A stretch of 64,000 nt of DNA from an uncultured Oscillospiraceae bacterium (GCA_947624065.1 CANQIO010000003.1:27623-91622), one strand, 5' to 3'; positions 36,863-47,685 are shown, counted from the stretch's first letter. Numbers and translations are program-made. Notes: generated by a model not told the origin, from the letters alone.

Positions 36863-38638
36863 TTATTCCTCCACTCCGACGATCGCGATGTGCAATTCGT
36901 CCAGCTGCTTCTGCTCCACGGGGGAGGGCGCGCCCATCATCACATCCTGGGCGTTCTTGTTCATGGGGAAGGGGATGATCTCCCGGATGGACGCCTCGCC
37001 CGCCAGCAGCATCACCATCCGGTCCACGCCCGGCGCGATGCCCGCGTGAGGGGGCGCGCCATAGCAGAAGGCGTTGTACATGGCCGGGAACTTGGCCTTC
37101 ACGTCGGCCTCGCCCAGGCCCACCATCTCGAAGGCCTTGACCATGATGTCGGGGTCGTGGTTGCGCACCGCGCCGGAGCTCAGCTCCACGCCGTTGCAAA
37201 CCAGGTCGTACTGGTAGGCGTAGATATCCAGCGGGTCCACCTCGCCCTTTTCGGCCTTTTCCAGGATCTCCAGGCCGCCGTTGGGCATGGAGAAGGGGTT
37301 GTGGCAGAACTCCAGCTGGCCGGACTCCTCGCCGATCTCGAACATGGGGAAGTCCACGATCCAGCAGAACTCATACCGGGCCTCGTCCATGTGGCCGGGC
37401 ACGGCCGCGCCCAGCATCTTCAGCGCCACGCCGGCGGTCTTGCGGGCGGCGTCCTTCGCGCCGGCGGCGATCAGACCCAGGCTGCCGGGGACCAGGCCCA
37501 GGTCCCTGAGGGCCTGCTCATGGCCGGCGAGGAACTTGGCCACACCGCCCACCAGGGCGCCGGACTCGTCCATGCGCACCCAGTAGGGCTTCTGGCCGGC
37601 CTGCACCGCCACATCGTCGCAGAGCTTATCGATCTGCTTTCTCGTCAGCTCGGAGCCGGAGCAGGGCACGAGCTTCACCATGGCCGCCTCCTGGAAGGGG
37701 GCGAACTCGGTCCCGTGGGCCAGCTCGGTCATGTCCTTCACGGTCAGGTCGATGCGCAGATCCGGCTTGTCGGTGCCGTAGGTCTCCATGGCGTCGTTGT
37801 AGCGGATGCGCCGGAAGGGGGGCTTGGAGGCGATGTCATAGGTGCCGTACTTGGCGAAAATGGGCGGCAGCACGTCCTCGATGACGGCGAACACGTCCTC
37901 TTGGCCGGCGAAGGCCATCTCCATATCCAGCTGATAGAACTCGCCGGGGGAGCGGTCGCCCCGGGCGTCCTCGTCCCGGAAGCAGGGGGCGATCTGGAAA
38001 TACCGGTCGAAGCCGGAGGTCATGAGAAGCTGCTTGAACTGCTGGGGAGCCTGGGGCAGGGCATAGAACTTGCCGGGATGCTTGCGGGCCGGCACCAGGT
38101 AATCCCGGGCGCCCTCCGGGCTGGAGGCCGTCAGGATGGGGGTGGTGATCTCCAAAAAGTCATGGGCCAGCATGGCGCTGCGCAGCGCTGCCACCACGTT
38201 GCAGCGCAGGATGATGTTCCGCTTCACCGCTGGGTTGCGCAGGTCCAGATACCGGTACTTGAGACGGATGGCCTCGTCGGCCTCCCGGCTGCGGTTGACC
38301 TCAAAGGGCAGCTCGTTATAGTGGCAGCGGCCCAGCACCTCCACCTTTTCCGGGACGATCTCGATCTCGCCGGTGGGGAGCTTGGGATTCTTGCTGTCCC
38401 GCTCCCGGACGGTGCCGGACACGGAGACGGTGCTCTCCTTGGTGATGGCCCGGAAGGCCTTCACCATCTCCTCGGTCTCGGCCACCACCTGGGTGGTGCC
38501 GTAAAAGTCCCGGATCACCGCGAAAGCCAGCGTGGAGCCCACCTCGCGGACGTTCTCCAGCCAGCCGACGATCTTCACCTGCTGGCCGACATGCTCCATC
38601 CGGAGCTCATTGCAGGTATGGGTGCGCATCTGTGTCAT
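36863..38638 (-). CDS. aspS: Aspartyl-tRNA synthetase
   Basis: RTHTCNELRMEHVGQQVKIVGWLENVREVGSTLAFAVIRDFYG ... full class II core with GAD insertion. Confidence 0.97.
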   Translation of the reverse strand: MTQMRTHTCNELRMEHVGQQVKIVGWLENVREVGSTLAFAVIRDFYGTTQVVAETEEMVKAFRAITKESTVSVSGTVRERDSKNPKLPTGEIEIVPEKVEVLGRCHYNELPFEVNRSREADEAIRLKYRYLDLRNPAVKRNIILRCNVVAALRSAMLAHDFLEITTPILTASSPEGARDYLVPARKHPGKFYALPQAPQQFKQLLMTSGFDRYFQIAPCFRDEDARGDRSPGEFYQLDMEMAFAGQEDVFAVIEDVLPPIFAKYGTYDIASKPPFRRIRYNDAMETYGTDKPDLRIDLTVKDMTELAHGTEFAPFQEAAMVKLVPCSGSELTRKQIDKLCDDVAVQAGQKPYWVRMDESGALVGGVAKFLAGHEQALRDLGLVPGSLGLIAAGAKDAARKTAGVALKMLGAAVPGHMDEARYEFCWIVDFPMFEIGEESGQLEFCHNPFSMPNGGLEILEKAEKGEVDPLDIYAYQYDLVCNGVELSSGAVRNHDPDIMVKAFEMVGLGEADVKAKFPAMYNAFCYGAPPHAGIAPGVDRMVMLLAGEASIREIIPFPMNKNAQDVMMGAPSPVEQKQLDELHIAIVGVEE

Positions 38639-39975
38639 GGTTGCTTCTCCTTCACCGGTCTGACCGGCTTGTTCAGATTCTCTTGGATGATGGCGGCGGC
38701 CTCCTCCGGGGAGACGGTCACCTGGCCGCCCGCCCGCAGGTCCTTCAGCCCCACGGTCCGGCTGGCCTGCTCGTCCCCGCCCACCACCACGGCGTAGGGG
38801 ACGGCCAGTTTATCGGCATAGGCGAATTTCGCCTTGGCTTTTTTCTTCTCCGTATATACCTGGGTGCGGACACCGGCGTCCCGCAGCGCGGTGGCGCACT
38901 GGACGGCATAGTCCATCTCGTCCCCCAGGGGGATCACCAGCGCGTCGCAGGGGGCGGTGGGCAGCTGTTCATTGAGCAGCCCCTGCTCCTGCAGGATGTA
39001 GAACAGCCGCGTCACACCGATGGACAGGCCCACGCCGGGCAGTTTTTTGTCCGTGTAGTACCCGGCCAGGTCGTCGTACCGGCCGCCGGAGCAGACGCTC
39101 CCCACCTCCGGGTAGTCCAGCAGCTGGGTCTCATACACCATGCCGGTGTAATAGTCCAGCCCACGGGCGATGGTCAGGTCCACCCGCCATTTGTCGTCCG
39201 GCACGCCCAGTCCCGGCAGCAGACCGGTGACCGCGCGCAGCTCCGCCACGCCGGCGTCCAGGGTCTCGTTCCGCCCGGCCAGGCCCTCCAGGGTCCCCAT
39301 GGGGTCGCCGGAGGCCAGCACGTCCAAAAGCGCCTGCGCCTTTTCCGCCGTCATGCCCAGCTCGGTCAGGATGGCGGCCACCTTCTCCCGGCCGATCTTC
39401 TCCAGCTTGTCCACCGCGCCCATGACGGCCATGGGGTCCTCCACGCCGTACAGGGCGAACAGGCCGTTGAGGATCTTGCGGTCGTTCAAGCGGATGCAGA
39501 ACCGCTCGATCCCCAGCCGGTGCAGGGCCTGGCAGATGACGGCGGGCATCTCCGCGTCGTTGGCGATGTCCAGGGTCCCGTCGCCGATCACGTCGATGTC
39601 GGCCTGATAAAACTCCCGGAACCGGCCCCGCTGGGCCCGCTCCCCCCGGTAGACCTTGCCGATCTGGTACCGGCGGAAGGGGAAGGCCAGCTGACCGTAG
39701 TTCATGGCCACGTACTTGGCCAGGGGCACCGTCAGATCAAAGCGCAGCGCAAGATCGCTGTCGCCCTTGGAAAAGCGGTATATCTGCTTTTCCGTCTCGC
39801 CGCCGCCCTTGGCCAGCAGCACCTGGGCCGACTCGATGGCCGGCGTGTCGATATTGGTGAAGCCATAGAGCTCATAGGTCCGGCGCAGCACGTCCATGAC
39901 GGCGTCCATCTGGGCCTGGGGTCCGGGCAGCAGCTCCATAAAGCCGGACAAAGTCCGGGGCTTGATCCTCTCCAT
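38635..39975 (-). CDS. hisS: Histidyl-tRNA synthetase
   Basis: RFDLTVPLAKYVAMN...FRRYQIGKVYRGERAQRGRFREFYQADIDVIG...CSGGRYDDLAGYY. Confidence 0.97.
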   Translation of the reverse strand: MERIKPRTLSGFMELLPGPQAQMDAVMDVLRRTYELYGFTNIDTPAIESAQVLLAKGGGETEKQIYRFSKGDSDLALRFDLTVPLAKYVAMNYGQLAFPFRRYQIGKVYRGERAQRGRFREFYQADIDVIGDGTLDIANDAEMPAVICQALHRLGIERFCIRLNDRKILNGLFALYGVEDPMAVMGAVDKLEKIGREKVAAILTELGMTAEKAQALLDVLASGDPMGTLEGLAGRNETLDAGVAELRAVTGLLPGLGVPDDKWRVDLTIARGLDYYTGMVYETQLLDYPEVGSVCSGGRYDDLAGYYTDKKLPGVGLSIGVTRLFYILQEQGLLNEQLPTAPCDALVIPLGDEMDYAVQCATALRDAGVRTQVYTEKKKAKAKFAYADKLAVPYAVVVGGDEQASRTVGLKDLRAGGQVTVSPEEAAAIIQENLNKPVRPVKEKQP

Positions 39976-40020
39976 GGATAGTTTTCCTCGCTTCTTCGGG
40001 CGGCCGCGGCCGCCGGGTAT

Positions 40021-40425
40021 TCAGGACTTCTTGGGGTTGACGATGTCGCGCCAGGCGAAGTCGCCCCGGCGCAGGCCCTGGATGAGCACCTCCGCCGTGG
40101 CCATGTTGGAGGCGAAGGGGATGTTGTGGTTGGCGCAAAGCAGGGCGATCTCATTGACCGGGCCGAACAGCTCCGGGTGATAGGGGTCGGCGAAGAACAG
40201 CACCAGGTCGATCTCGTTGTAGGCGATGCGGGCACCGATCTGCTGCACGCCGCCCTGGGTGGCGTTCATATACAGATGGATGGGCAGGCCCGTGGCCTCA
40301 CTGACCAGCTTTCCGGTGGTGTTGGTGGCTACGATGGTGTGCTCGGCCAGGATACCGCAGTAGGCGATGCAGAACTGCACCATCAGTTCCTTCTTCCCGT
40401 CATGTGCCATCAATGCGATGTTCAT
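40021..40425 (-). CDS. mgsA: Methylglyoxal synthase
   Basis: MNIALMAHDGKKELMVQFC...ATNTTGKLVSEATGLPIHLYMNATQGGVQQIGARIAYNEIDLVLFFADP. Confidence 0.95.
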   Translation of the reverse strand: MNIALMAHDGKKELMVQFCIAYCGILAEHTIVATNTTGKLVSEATGLPIHLYMNATQGGVQQIGARIAYNEIDLVLFFADPYHPELFGPVNEIALLCANHNIPFASNMATAEVLIQGLRRGDFAWRDIVNPKKS

Positions 40426-40482
40426 TTGTTACCTCCTGTCGTGGTACGTATATGGTCTCGCCGCAAACGCGGCGCGTGTTCC

Positions 40483-42573
40483 TTACTGCAAAAGGGTCAG
40501 CTCGTTCTCGGTGTTCACGGTGCTCTGTTTGAAGTCGAAATAGTACTGCAGCAGCTCCCGGGCCATATAGCCCAGGTTAGCGCCGCGGGCACCGTTCTCG
40601 ATGGCCACAGCCACGGCGATCTCCGGGTCCTCATAGGGCGCGTAGCAGATGAAGAACGCGTCGTTGGTGGCGGTACCGGTCTCGGTGGTGCCGGTCTTGG
40701 CGGCGACTTCATAGGGGAAGCCGAAGAACTCCAGCCGGGCGGTACCGCTGGTGACGGCGCCGCGCATGCCCTGATGGATCAGGTCCCAGGCGAACTGGGG
40801 CGCTTCCACCTGGTTGATCGCCTCCGGCTCCCGCTCATAGACGCTCTCGGAATAGTCGTAGCTGGAGGCGGACTTGAGCATGGAGCAGCTCCAGGTGGTG
40901 CCGCTGCTGGCCAGGCCCGCGCAGTACCGGGCCAGCTGGATGGGCGTAACGCCCGTGAGGCCCTGGCCGATGGACGCCAGCAGGGTGTCCGCCGCGAACC
41001 AGGAGGCCTGCCGGTCGGTGCCGTAGCGCTCTTTCTTATACTCCGGGGAGGACACGCGGCCCTTCTCCTCATAGAGCTCCACGCCTGTGGGCTCGCCCAG
41101 GCCCATGAGGGCGGCGTATTTGTCGATGTTCTTGATGGTGATCGTGTCGCCCACGCTGAAGAAGAAGTAGTTGCAGCTGACGGTCAGCGCCCGGTCCACG
41201 GTGAGGGTGCCATGGCTGGCGGTACAGCCGGGGGCGTAGCCGGCGTCGATGTATTTGTCGAAACGGCCGGTACAGGTGATCTCCGTCTCCCCGTCGATGA
41301 ACCCCTCCGCCAGGGCCGCCAGGGCCATCACCGGCTTCCAGGTGGAGCCAGGGGAGTACAGGCCCTGGAGCGCCCGGTTCAGCATAGGCCGGTTCGGGTC
41401 CTCGTTCAGCGCCGTGTAGTCGTCCAAAAAGGTCTCCAGGTTATAGGTGGGATAGCTGGCCATGGCCATGGGCTCGCCGTTTTTTACGTTGATGGCCACG
41501 ATGGCCCCGCCGGTGATCAGCTGCCGGATCTTGTCCAGATCGCCGGTGGCCCGGGCGATGGCGTTGGTGCGCTCGGTCTCGGAGTTGGCGCTCTCGATGT
41601 AGCTGGCCAGGGCCGACTCCGCCGCGCCCTGCAGCTCGATGTCAATGGTCAGATAGATATTGTTCCCCGGCTGGGGCGGTTTCGTATACACGGTGCTGGT
41701 GACGACGCCGTCCTTGGTGCGGGTGATCTCGGCCGTACCGTCCACCCCGTGCAGGAAGCTCTCAAAGGCCGCCTCCGCGCCGGCCTTGCCGATGGTGGCG
41801 TCCAGGGGATAGCCCAGCTCCACATATTTCTCCGTCTCCGCGTCGTTCATCAGGCCGGTATAGCCCAAAATGTGGGGCGCATAGGAGGTGTTGTACTCGC
41901 GGATATAGCCCACCTGCACGTCGAAGCCTGGCAGGTCCGACTCCATCAGGGAGGTGATGGTGTTGATGTTCACGTCCTGGGCGAAGATATAGTCGGAGGT
42001 GTTGATGTTGTAGCGGCTGTTGATGGCATAGCGGATGCTGGCGATGACGCGCATCTCCTCGGCGGAGTAGTTGCCGTCGATCTTGTAGCGGGTGCGCATC
42101 GTGGCCATGACCTCCACGGCGGAGGCGTCCTGCTTTAAGCCGTTGGCCTTCAGCCAGGCGTTCAGCACCAGCCGCTGGGTGGCGGACATGCTGGTGAACT
42201 CCCAGGGGGTGTTCTTGGTGATGGGCAGATCGTCGTTGTAGCTGTCGCCGTTGGCCTCGATGATGCGGCACATCTCCAGGATGTCGGCGTTGATCACGTC
42301 GTTGTCCAGCCCGGAATAGAACAGCTCGTTCTCGTCGATGAGAAGGTTATTGCAGTTGCGGTTGGACACCAGCAGACGCCCATACCGGTCCATCATGTTG
42401 CCACGGGCGGCGATGACCGTCTCGGTGGAAGTGATGGAGTTGATGGAGTTTTCGTAATTTTCGTTGCCTTCCACGATCTGCAGCTTATACAGCGTCACGA
42501 AGAAGGTGGTCAGGACGGCCGCCATGATCAGGGCCATAAATAACAGCCGTCCCGGGCTTATCAGCTTTTTCAT
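40483..42573 (-). CDS. mrdA: Penicillin-binding protein 2-type transpeptidase
   Basis: ARGNMMDRYGRLLVSN...SPGSTWKPVMALAALAEG...AKTGTTETGTATNDAFFICYAPYEDPEIAVAVAIENG. Confidence 0.92.
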   Translation of the reverse strand: MKKLISPGRLLFMALIMAAVLTTFFVTLYKLQIVEGNENYENSINSITSTETVIAARGNMMDRYGRLLVSNRNCNNLLIDENELFYSGLDNDVINADILEMCRIIEANGDSYNDDLPITKNTPWEFTSMSATQRLVLNAWLKANGLKQDASAVEVMATMRTRYKIDGNYSAEEMRVIASIRYAINSRYNINTSDYIFAQDVNINTITSLMESDLPGFDVQVGYIREYNTSYAPHILGYTGLMNDAETEKYVELGYPLDATIGKAGAEAAFESFLHGVDGTAEITRTKDGVVTSTVYTKPPQPGNNIYLTIDIELQGAAESALASYIESANSETERTNAIARATGDLDKIRQLITGGAIVAINVKNGEPMAMASYPTYNLETFLDDYTALNEDPNRPMLNRALQGLYSPGSTWKPVMALAALAEGFIDGETEITCTGRFDKYIDAGYAPGCTASHGTLTVDRALTVSCNYFFFSVGDTITIKNIDKYAALMGLGEPTGVELYEEKGRVSSPEYKKERYGTDRQASWFAADTLLASIGQGLTGVTPIQLARYCAGLASSGTTWSCSMLKSASSYDYSESVYEREPEAINQVEAPQFAWDLIHQGMRGAVTSGTARLEFFGFPYEVAAKTGTTETGTATNDAFFICYAPYEDPEIAVAVAIENGARGANLGYMARELLQYYFDFKQSTVNTENELTLLQ

Positions 42574-42637
42574 GCGTCTGGCCTCATGTAGATCCGCGCC
42601 TGCCAGGGCGCGAAGGGTGCTGGTTTACGATCGGTCT

Positions 42638-43183
42638 TCACCGGCCCATGGGCCGGGCGGCGATGGCCTTGCAGGGGAAATAGATGGGCACAGCCCAGAC
42701 CAGGCTGTATACCGTCTGGAGCAGGCCGGTCCGCCACAGGGGCCAAGTCCCGCCCATCAAATGCCGGAAAGCGCGGGCGTCCTCCTCCAGCAGGAACAGG
42801 AACCGGGACATCTGGCCCAGCGCTGCCACGCTCAGAGCCAGCGCCGCCAGGAACAGGTAGGACACGAAGCCCTTGTGGAGCATATATTTGCCCAGCGCGC
42901 CGGCAAAGAAGCCCGCCGCCGAGAGCAGGATCGTGAACAGCACCAGATGGTCGGCGGAGGCCATGTCGGTGAAATACCCCGCCGCCAGGCCCAGCATGCC
43001 GCCCCACATCCCGTCCTCGAAAAGGCCCACCGCCACCACCATCGCCGGGATCAGCAGCGGCCGCACGCCGAAAATAGGGATCCGGGCGGCGATATGGTTC
43101 TGTACCAGCAATATGCCCGCCAGCAGCAGCCCATAGACGATGGCCCGCCGCAGCTTGCTCAGGTCGATCAGGTCTAGCAGCAT
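42638..43183 (-). CDS. mreD: Rod shape-determining protein MreD
   Basis: ATG 43183, MLLDLIDLSKLRRAIVYGLLLAGILLVQNHIAARIPIFGVRPLLIPAMVVAVGLFEDGMWGGMLGLAAGYFTD; between mreC and mrdA. Confidence 0.88.
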   Translation of the reverse strand: MLLDLIDLSKLRRAIVYGLLLAGILLVQNHIAARIPIFGVRPLLIPAMVVAVGLFEDGMWGGMLGLAAGYFTDMASADHLVLFTILLSAAGFFAGALGKYMLHKGFVSYLFLAALALSVAALGQMSRFLFLLEEDARAFRHLMGGTWPLWRTGLLQTVYSLVWAVPIYFPCKAIAARPMGR

Positions 43184-43188
43184 GGCTC

Positions 43189-44037
43189 TTACTCCTGGAT
43201 GGTGAAGTCTGTGATGATGAACACCTGGGTCAGGCTGCTCAGATCGCAGGCGGGCTCCACCACGCCGTAGATGGTCTGGCCGTTGCCCTCGCTCAGCACG
43301 TTGCTGATGTATCCGATGATGAGCCCCTGGGGGATGGAGCCGCGGCCGGAGGTGAGCACTGCCTCTCCCTCCACCAGCTGGGCGTTCTCGGACAGGTAGG
43401 TCAGCCGCAGCTGGTTCTCCTGCATCAGGGAAAAGTCGCCCACGCACATGCCCACGGCGCCGGCCTCGCCCACCAGCGCGCCCACGTCGATGCCGGAGTC
43501 GATGACCGTACGCACGGTGCACCAGCTGTCGCCCTCCTCGATGACCTGGCCCACCAACGCGCCGTACTCGGTGATGACGCAGTCGCCCACATCGATGGGG
43601 TTGGAGGCGTTGGCCGAGCCCTTGGAGATGCGGAACGTGCTCTCCCAGTTGGAGCTGGACCACTCGGTGATCTTGGCAGACTCCAGAACATAGTCCGTGT
43701 GCTTCTCGGCAAAACCCAGCAGATCCCGCAGCCGCACGTTTTCGTCCCGCAGTTCGGCGGCCTCGATGGCCGCCTGCTGGGCCTGGGCCAGCTGGGCCCG
43801 GAGGGAGTTGTTCTCCGCCAGCAGCTGGTCATACTGGTAGATATAGCCGTAGATGCCCTCGATCCACTCCACGGCGGAGGAGGCGGCCTGGCCCACAGGG
43901 CTGGTCAGCGCGCCGGTCATATTGGACAGCAGCCCCGCCCGGCCGTTCAGCAGCGCGGCGGCCAGCGCCACGATCAGCACCACGGCAATGACGGCCAGGG
44001 CTACCCGCAGGCCGTATTTTTTGATGTATTCCTTCAA
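43189..44037 (-). CDS. mreC: Rod shape-determining protein MreC
   Basis: Coiled coil NSLRAQLAQAQQAAIEAAELRDENVRLRDLLGF...VISRKGSANASNPIDVGDCVITEYGALVGQVIE-type MreC fold. Confidence 0.92.
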   Translation of the reverse strand: MKEYIKKYGLRVALAVIAVVLIVALAAALLNGRAGLLSNMTGALTSPVGQAASSAVEWIEGIYGYIYQYDQLLAENNSLRAQLAQAQQAAIEAAELRDENVRLRDLLGFAEKHTDYVLESAKITEWSSSNWESTFRISKGSANASNPIDVGDCVITEYGALVGQVIEEGDSWCTVRTVIDSGIDVGALVGEAGAVGMCVGDFSLMQENQLRLTYLSENAQLVEGEAVLTSGRGSIPQGLIIGYISNVLSEGNGQTIYGVVEPACDLSSLTQVFIITDFTIQE

Positions 44038-44621
44038 TGCAGCTTGACTCCCACCTCAGAAAGCATCTGGCCCAAAAGGCACAGCGGCAGACCCACCACG
44101 TTATAGTAATCGCCCTCGATGCGCTCCACGAAAAGACCGGCCCGGCCCTGATAGCCGTAGGCCCCGGCCTTGTCCATGGGCTCGCCGGTGGCCACATAGG
44201 CGTCGATCTCCGCGTCAGTCATCTCCCGGAAGAACACCCGTGTCATCTCCATATTGGTGCGGCTGTAGGAACTGACAGTCGGATACACGCCGTACCGCAC
44301 CAGGCTCACGCCGGTATACACCCGGTGCTCCCGGCCGGACAGCAGCCGCAGCATCCGGGCCGCGTCCGCCTCGTCATGGGGCTTGCCCAGGATCTCGCCG
44401 TCGATCTCCACCACCGTGTCCGCGCCGATCACCAGTGCGTCGGGGTGGGCCTTGGCCACCTGCAGGGCCTTTTGCAGGGACAGAAACCACACCGTCCGGC
44501 CCGCGTCCGCCGCGTCGGGCGGCTCCTCCGGTCCCGGCGCGGGGATCACCGAAAACGGCAGTCCCAGATAGCCCAGCAGCTCCCGCCGGCGGGGCGAGGC
44601 CGAGGCGAGGATCAGCTCCAT
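44034..44621 (-). CDS. maf: Maf-family nucleotide pyrophosphatase
   Basis: LILASASPRRRELLGYLGLPFSVIP...VIGADTVVEIDGEILGKPHDEADAARMLRLLSGREHRVYTGVSLV. Confidence 0.96.
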   Translation of the reverse strand: MELILASASPRRRELLGYLGLPFSVIPAPGPEEPPDAADAGRTVWFLSLQKALQVAKAHPDALVIGADTVVEIDGEILGKPHDEADAARMLRLLSGREHRVYTGVSLVRYGVYPTVSSYSRTNMEMTRVFFREMTDAEIDAYVATGEPMDKAGAYGYQGRAGLFVERIEGDYYNVVGLPLCLLGQMLSEVGVKLH

Positions 44622-46708
44622 AGCGCTCCCTTCACATATGCCCCGCGGCTGGCGTTGATGGGCACATAGTCGTTTTGTTCCTTATATCGCTCCGTCACCA
44701 GCACGCACTCCCGGGGGCTCTCGGCGGTGAACAGCAGCCGCAGGCCCCACAGGCCCGCCTTCGTATACAGCTCCGGGTGGTCGGCCAGGAAGATCTTCCG
44801 GCCGTCATAGACCGTGTTCCGGCAGCCGAATTCCTTCTCCACCGGATACACGCCCCCGAACCCGTCGCCCATGCTGGTGGGCGTGGAGCAGGAGCAGCGC
44901 CCGGCGCTGTTGCGGATCAGGCACTGGTCGGTGACCATCACCGGCAGCCGGCCGTAGACGATCATCTCCGCCGGGGCGGACTTGGGCATGTCCGCGATCT
45001 GGCGGGCGGTGAGCTCGCAGGACACGGTCACGGACCGGAACCCCGCCCGGCCCAGCCGGTCCAGGGTCCAGGCGTTGGCCACGTTCAGGGCGAAATCCCC
45101 CCGGACGGCCATGCCCTCCTGGCGGGCGGCGGGCAGCAGTCCCATGCTCCCGGCCACCACCTGGACGATGCCCCTGGCCTTCAGCGTGGCCAGAAGCTCC
45201 CGCAGCACCGGCCCCTCCGCCTCCGACACCACCGGCGGCAGCACCGCCGCGATCTGGGTCCCTCTGGAGAGGAAGTGCTCGATCCCCTTGGCCCCCGCGG
45301 CCAGCAGCTCCGCCGGCACATACAGCAGGTCGGGCTCCGTGGCGGCCAGCTCCGCCGTCAGCTGGGTCTCGCTGGTGATCTGGATGATCAGCTTCGGCGG
45401 TCCGGAGCTCTCCCGCGGCTCCGGCGGGGCGGGGCGCTCCCCCTCCGTCACCGGCGCGGGGTCGTGGCTCTTGTCGGCCAGCTGGGCCAGCAGCTCCCGC
45501 CGGGCCTCCTCCACCGCCTCGTCGGGGTAATCCAGATCCGGCCCGATGGCGCAGTTCACCCCCTGGCAGTTATAGGGCGTGCCGCCGGTCCGGTACATGA
45601 TCTCCCGGACCCGGCCCTCGGAGATGCCCTGCCGGCCCAGGTCGATGGGCTCGAAGCCCTTATACACCGCCCGGCGGCCCATGCCGTCCTCGGCGGCGAA
45701 GAGCGCGGGCTTTCCCTGTTCCAATACGGCATAAAAGGTCACCGGCACCCGGCGCAGCTCGCCGTTCATATAGCCCCGGCGCACCTCGCTGTAAAACCGG
45801 GACGGGATCTTTTCCTCCGCCGGCACCCGGGCGAACATGTCCGGGCCGGCCTCGCCGTTCAGATAGCCGTCGGAAAGGCCCACAGCCCCAAAGGCATGCT
45901 GCAGATAATTCCGCTCCTCCGGGGAGGGCAGCACCCGCTCCCGGATGGCTCTGGCATACAGCCGCGTGGCGTAGGCCACATACTCCGGCCGGCGGCTACG
46001 GCCCTCGATGACCGCGGCGGCCACACCGCAGCCCTCCAGACCCTCCAGATGGTCCACGAGGCACACGTCCGCCATGGACAGCGGGTGCTCGTCCATCCGC
46101 CCGCCCAGGGAGAACCGCCCCCGGCAGGGCTCATGGCACCGGAGACAGCTGTCGCTGGTATGCTCATGGGCCAGGGCGCCTATGTAACAGCGGCCGCCGT
46201 GGGCCGCGCACACCGGCCCGTGCACGCACACCGCCACGGGGATGGGCGACGCCTTCGCGATGGCGGCCACCTGCTCGCCGCTGAGCTCCGGGGCCAGCGT
46301 CACCATCCCCAGGCCCATGGCCGCCGCGGCCGTTACGCCCTCCAGGCTGCTGATGCCCAGGCGGATATCCCCCAGCAGAGGCATGTCCGGCAGCACCTGC
46401 CGCAGCAGGAAGATGAGCCCCGTGTCCCGCACCAGCAGGGCGCTGGCTCCCTCCCGGGCCGCGAACAGCGCCAGCTCCACGGCTTTGTCGATATCGCCGT
46501 CGGGATACAGCGCGTTCAGCGCCACCGCCGCCCGGCAATTTCGGGCGCGGCAATACCGCAGGCTCTGGGCCAGCGTATCCCGGTCCAGCGTCCGCTCACC
46601 CTTTCCGGGCGCCGTCAGGCGCACGCCGATATATACCATGTCCGCCCCGCTCTGGACCGCGGCGATGACCGCCTCCATGGACCCAGCGGGCACAAGAAGC
46701 TGCAGCAT
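44612..46708 (-). CDS. U32-family peptidase
   Basis: MLQLLVPAGSMEAVIAAVQSGADMVYIG...CVHGPVCAAHGGRCYIGA...SDSCLRCHEPCRGRFSL. Confidence 0.9.
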   Translation of the reverse strand: MLQLLVPAGSMEAVIAAVQSGADMVYIGVRLTAPGKGERTLDRDTLAQSLRYCRARNCRAAVALNALYPDGDIDKAVELALFAAREGASALLVRDTGLIFLLRQVLPDMPLLGDIRLGISSLEGVTAAAAMGLGMVTLAPELSGEQVAAIAKASPIPVAVCVHGPVCAAHGGRCYIGALAHEHTSDSCLRCHEPCRGRFSLGGRMDEHPLSMADVCLVDHLEGLEGCGVAAAVIEGRSRRPEYVAYATRLYARAIRERVLPSPEERNYLQHAFGAVGLSDGYLNGEAGPDMFARVPAEEKIPSRFYSEVRRGYMNGELRRVPVTFYAVLEQGKPALFAAEDGMGRRAVYKGFEPIDLGRQGISEGRVREIMYRTGGTPYNCQGVNCAIGPDLDYPDEAVEEARRELLAQLADKSHDPAPVTEGERPAPPEPRESSGPPKLIIQITSETQLTAELAATEPDLLYVPAELLAAGAKGIEHFLSRGTQIAAVLPPVVSEAEGPVLRELLATLKARGIVQVVAGSMGLLPAARQEGMAVRGDFALNVANAWTLDRLGRAGFRSVTVSCELTARQIADMPKSAPAEMIVYGRLPVMVTDQCLIRNSAGRCSCSTPTSMGDGFGGVYPVEKEFGCRNTVYDGRKIFLADHPELYTKAGLWGLRLLFTAESPRECVLVTERYKEQNDYVPINASRGAYVKGALWS

Positions 46709-46839
46709 AGTCTCCCCCCGGCGGCCCGCTCCCGCGGCGTCCGCCGGCCATAGAACTTGAATATGATTCTCTTTATTATAAACAATGCGAGGCAGTAAAA
46801 CAAGAGAAAATCCCAATTTCCTGCCAGCTTTACAAAAAC

Positions 46840-47685
46840 TTAAAATTTCGCCTTTTCCAGGCCCTCCAGCACCGCCGCCGGCACGCAGAGCCCCCCGTCG
46901 ATGCCGGAGCCCAGCTGGATATGGGGCTTACGGGCGCCGTGAAAATCGCTGCCGCCGGACACCGCCAGCCCCAGCCGCTCCGCCGCGGCCAGGAGCATGG
47001 CCTGGTCCTGGGGCGAGTGCTCGGAATAATAGGCCTCCAGGGCCCGGCAGCCGGCGTCCATTCCCGCCCGCAGGTAATCCTCCAGGGCCTGGCCACGCCA
47101 GCCGTACTGGAGCGGGTGGGCCATCACCGCCACGCCGCCGGCGCCCCGGATCGCGGCGGCCGCCTGGTCCAGGGGCATCCAGGGCCGGGGGCGGTAATAC
47201 CGCTGTCCGGACCGGAACCAGTGGTCCATGGCCCCCTTGGCCGTGGCCACATAGCCGTGGCCGGCCAGCCATGCGGCGATGTGGGGCCGGCCCAGCACCG
47301 CGCCGGGGTTCTCCGCCTGGACCGCCTCCGCCGTGATGGGGATGCCGTCCGCCGCCAGGGCCTCGATCACCCGGCGGTTGCGCTCGTCCCGGCCGCGGGC
47401 GGCCCAGGCCGCCGCCTCCAGGATGGAGGGCGCCTCCGGATCGAGCAGCAGCCCCAGGATGTGCACCTCCCGCCCGGCGTGCTCTGCCGCCAGCTCGATG
47501 CCGGGGATGACGCGCACGCCCAGCTCTTTCCCGGCGGCCATGGCCTCCGGCAGGCCCGCCAGGGTGTCATGGTCGGTGACGGCGACGGCCGCCAGGCCCA
47601 GCTCTCCAGCCAGCGCCACCGTCTGCCGGGGCGTCAGCGTCCCGTCCGACGCCGCGGTGTGTACGTGCAGATCTACTCTCTCCAT
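46840..47685 (-). CDS. PHP-domain metal-dependent phosphoesterase
   Basis: VDLHVHTAASDGTLTPRQTVALAGELGLAAVAVTDHDTLAGL...GGSDFHGARKPHIQLG. Confidence 0.93.
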   Translation of the reverse strand: MERVDLHVHTAASDGTLTPRQTVALAGELGLAAVAVTDHDTLAGLPEAMAAGKELGVRVIPGIELAAEHAGREVHILGLLLDPEAPSILEAAAWAARGRDERNRRVIEALAADGIPITAEAVQAENPGAVLGRPHIAAWLAGHGYVATAKGAMDHWFRSGQRYYRPRPWMPLDQAAAAIRGAGGVAVMAHPLQYGWRGQALEDYLRAGMDAGCRALEAYYSEHSPQDQAMLLAAAERLGLAVSGGSDFHGARKPHIQLGSGIDGGLCVPAAVLEGLEKAKF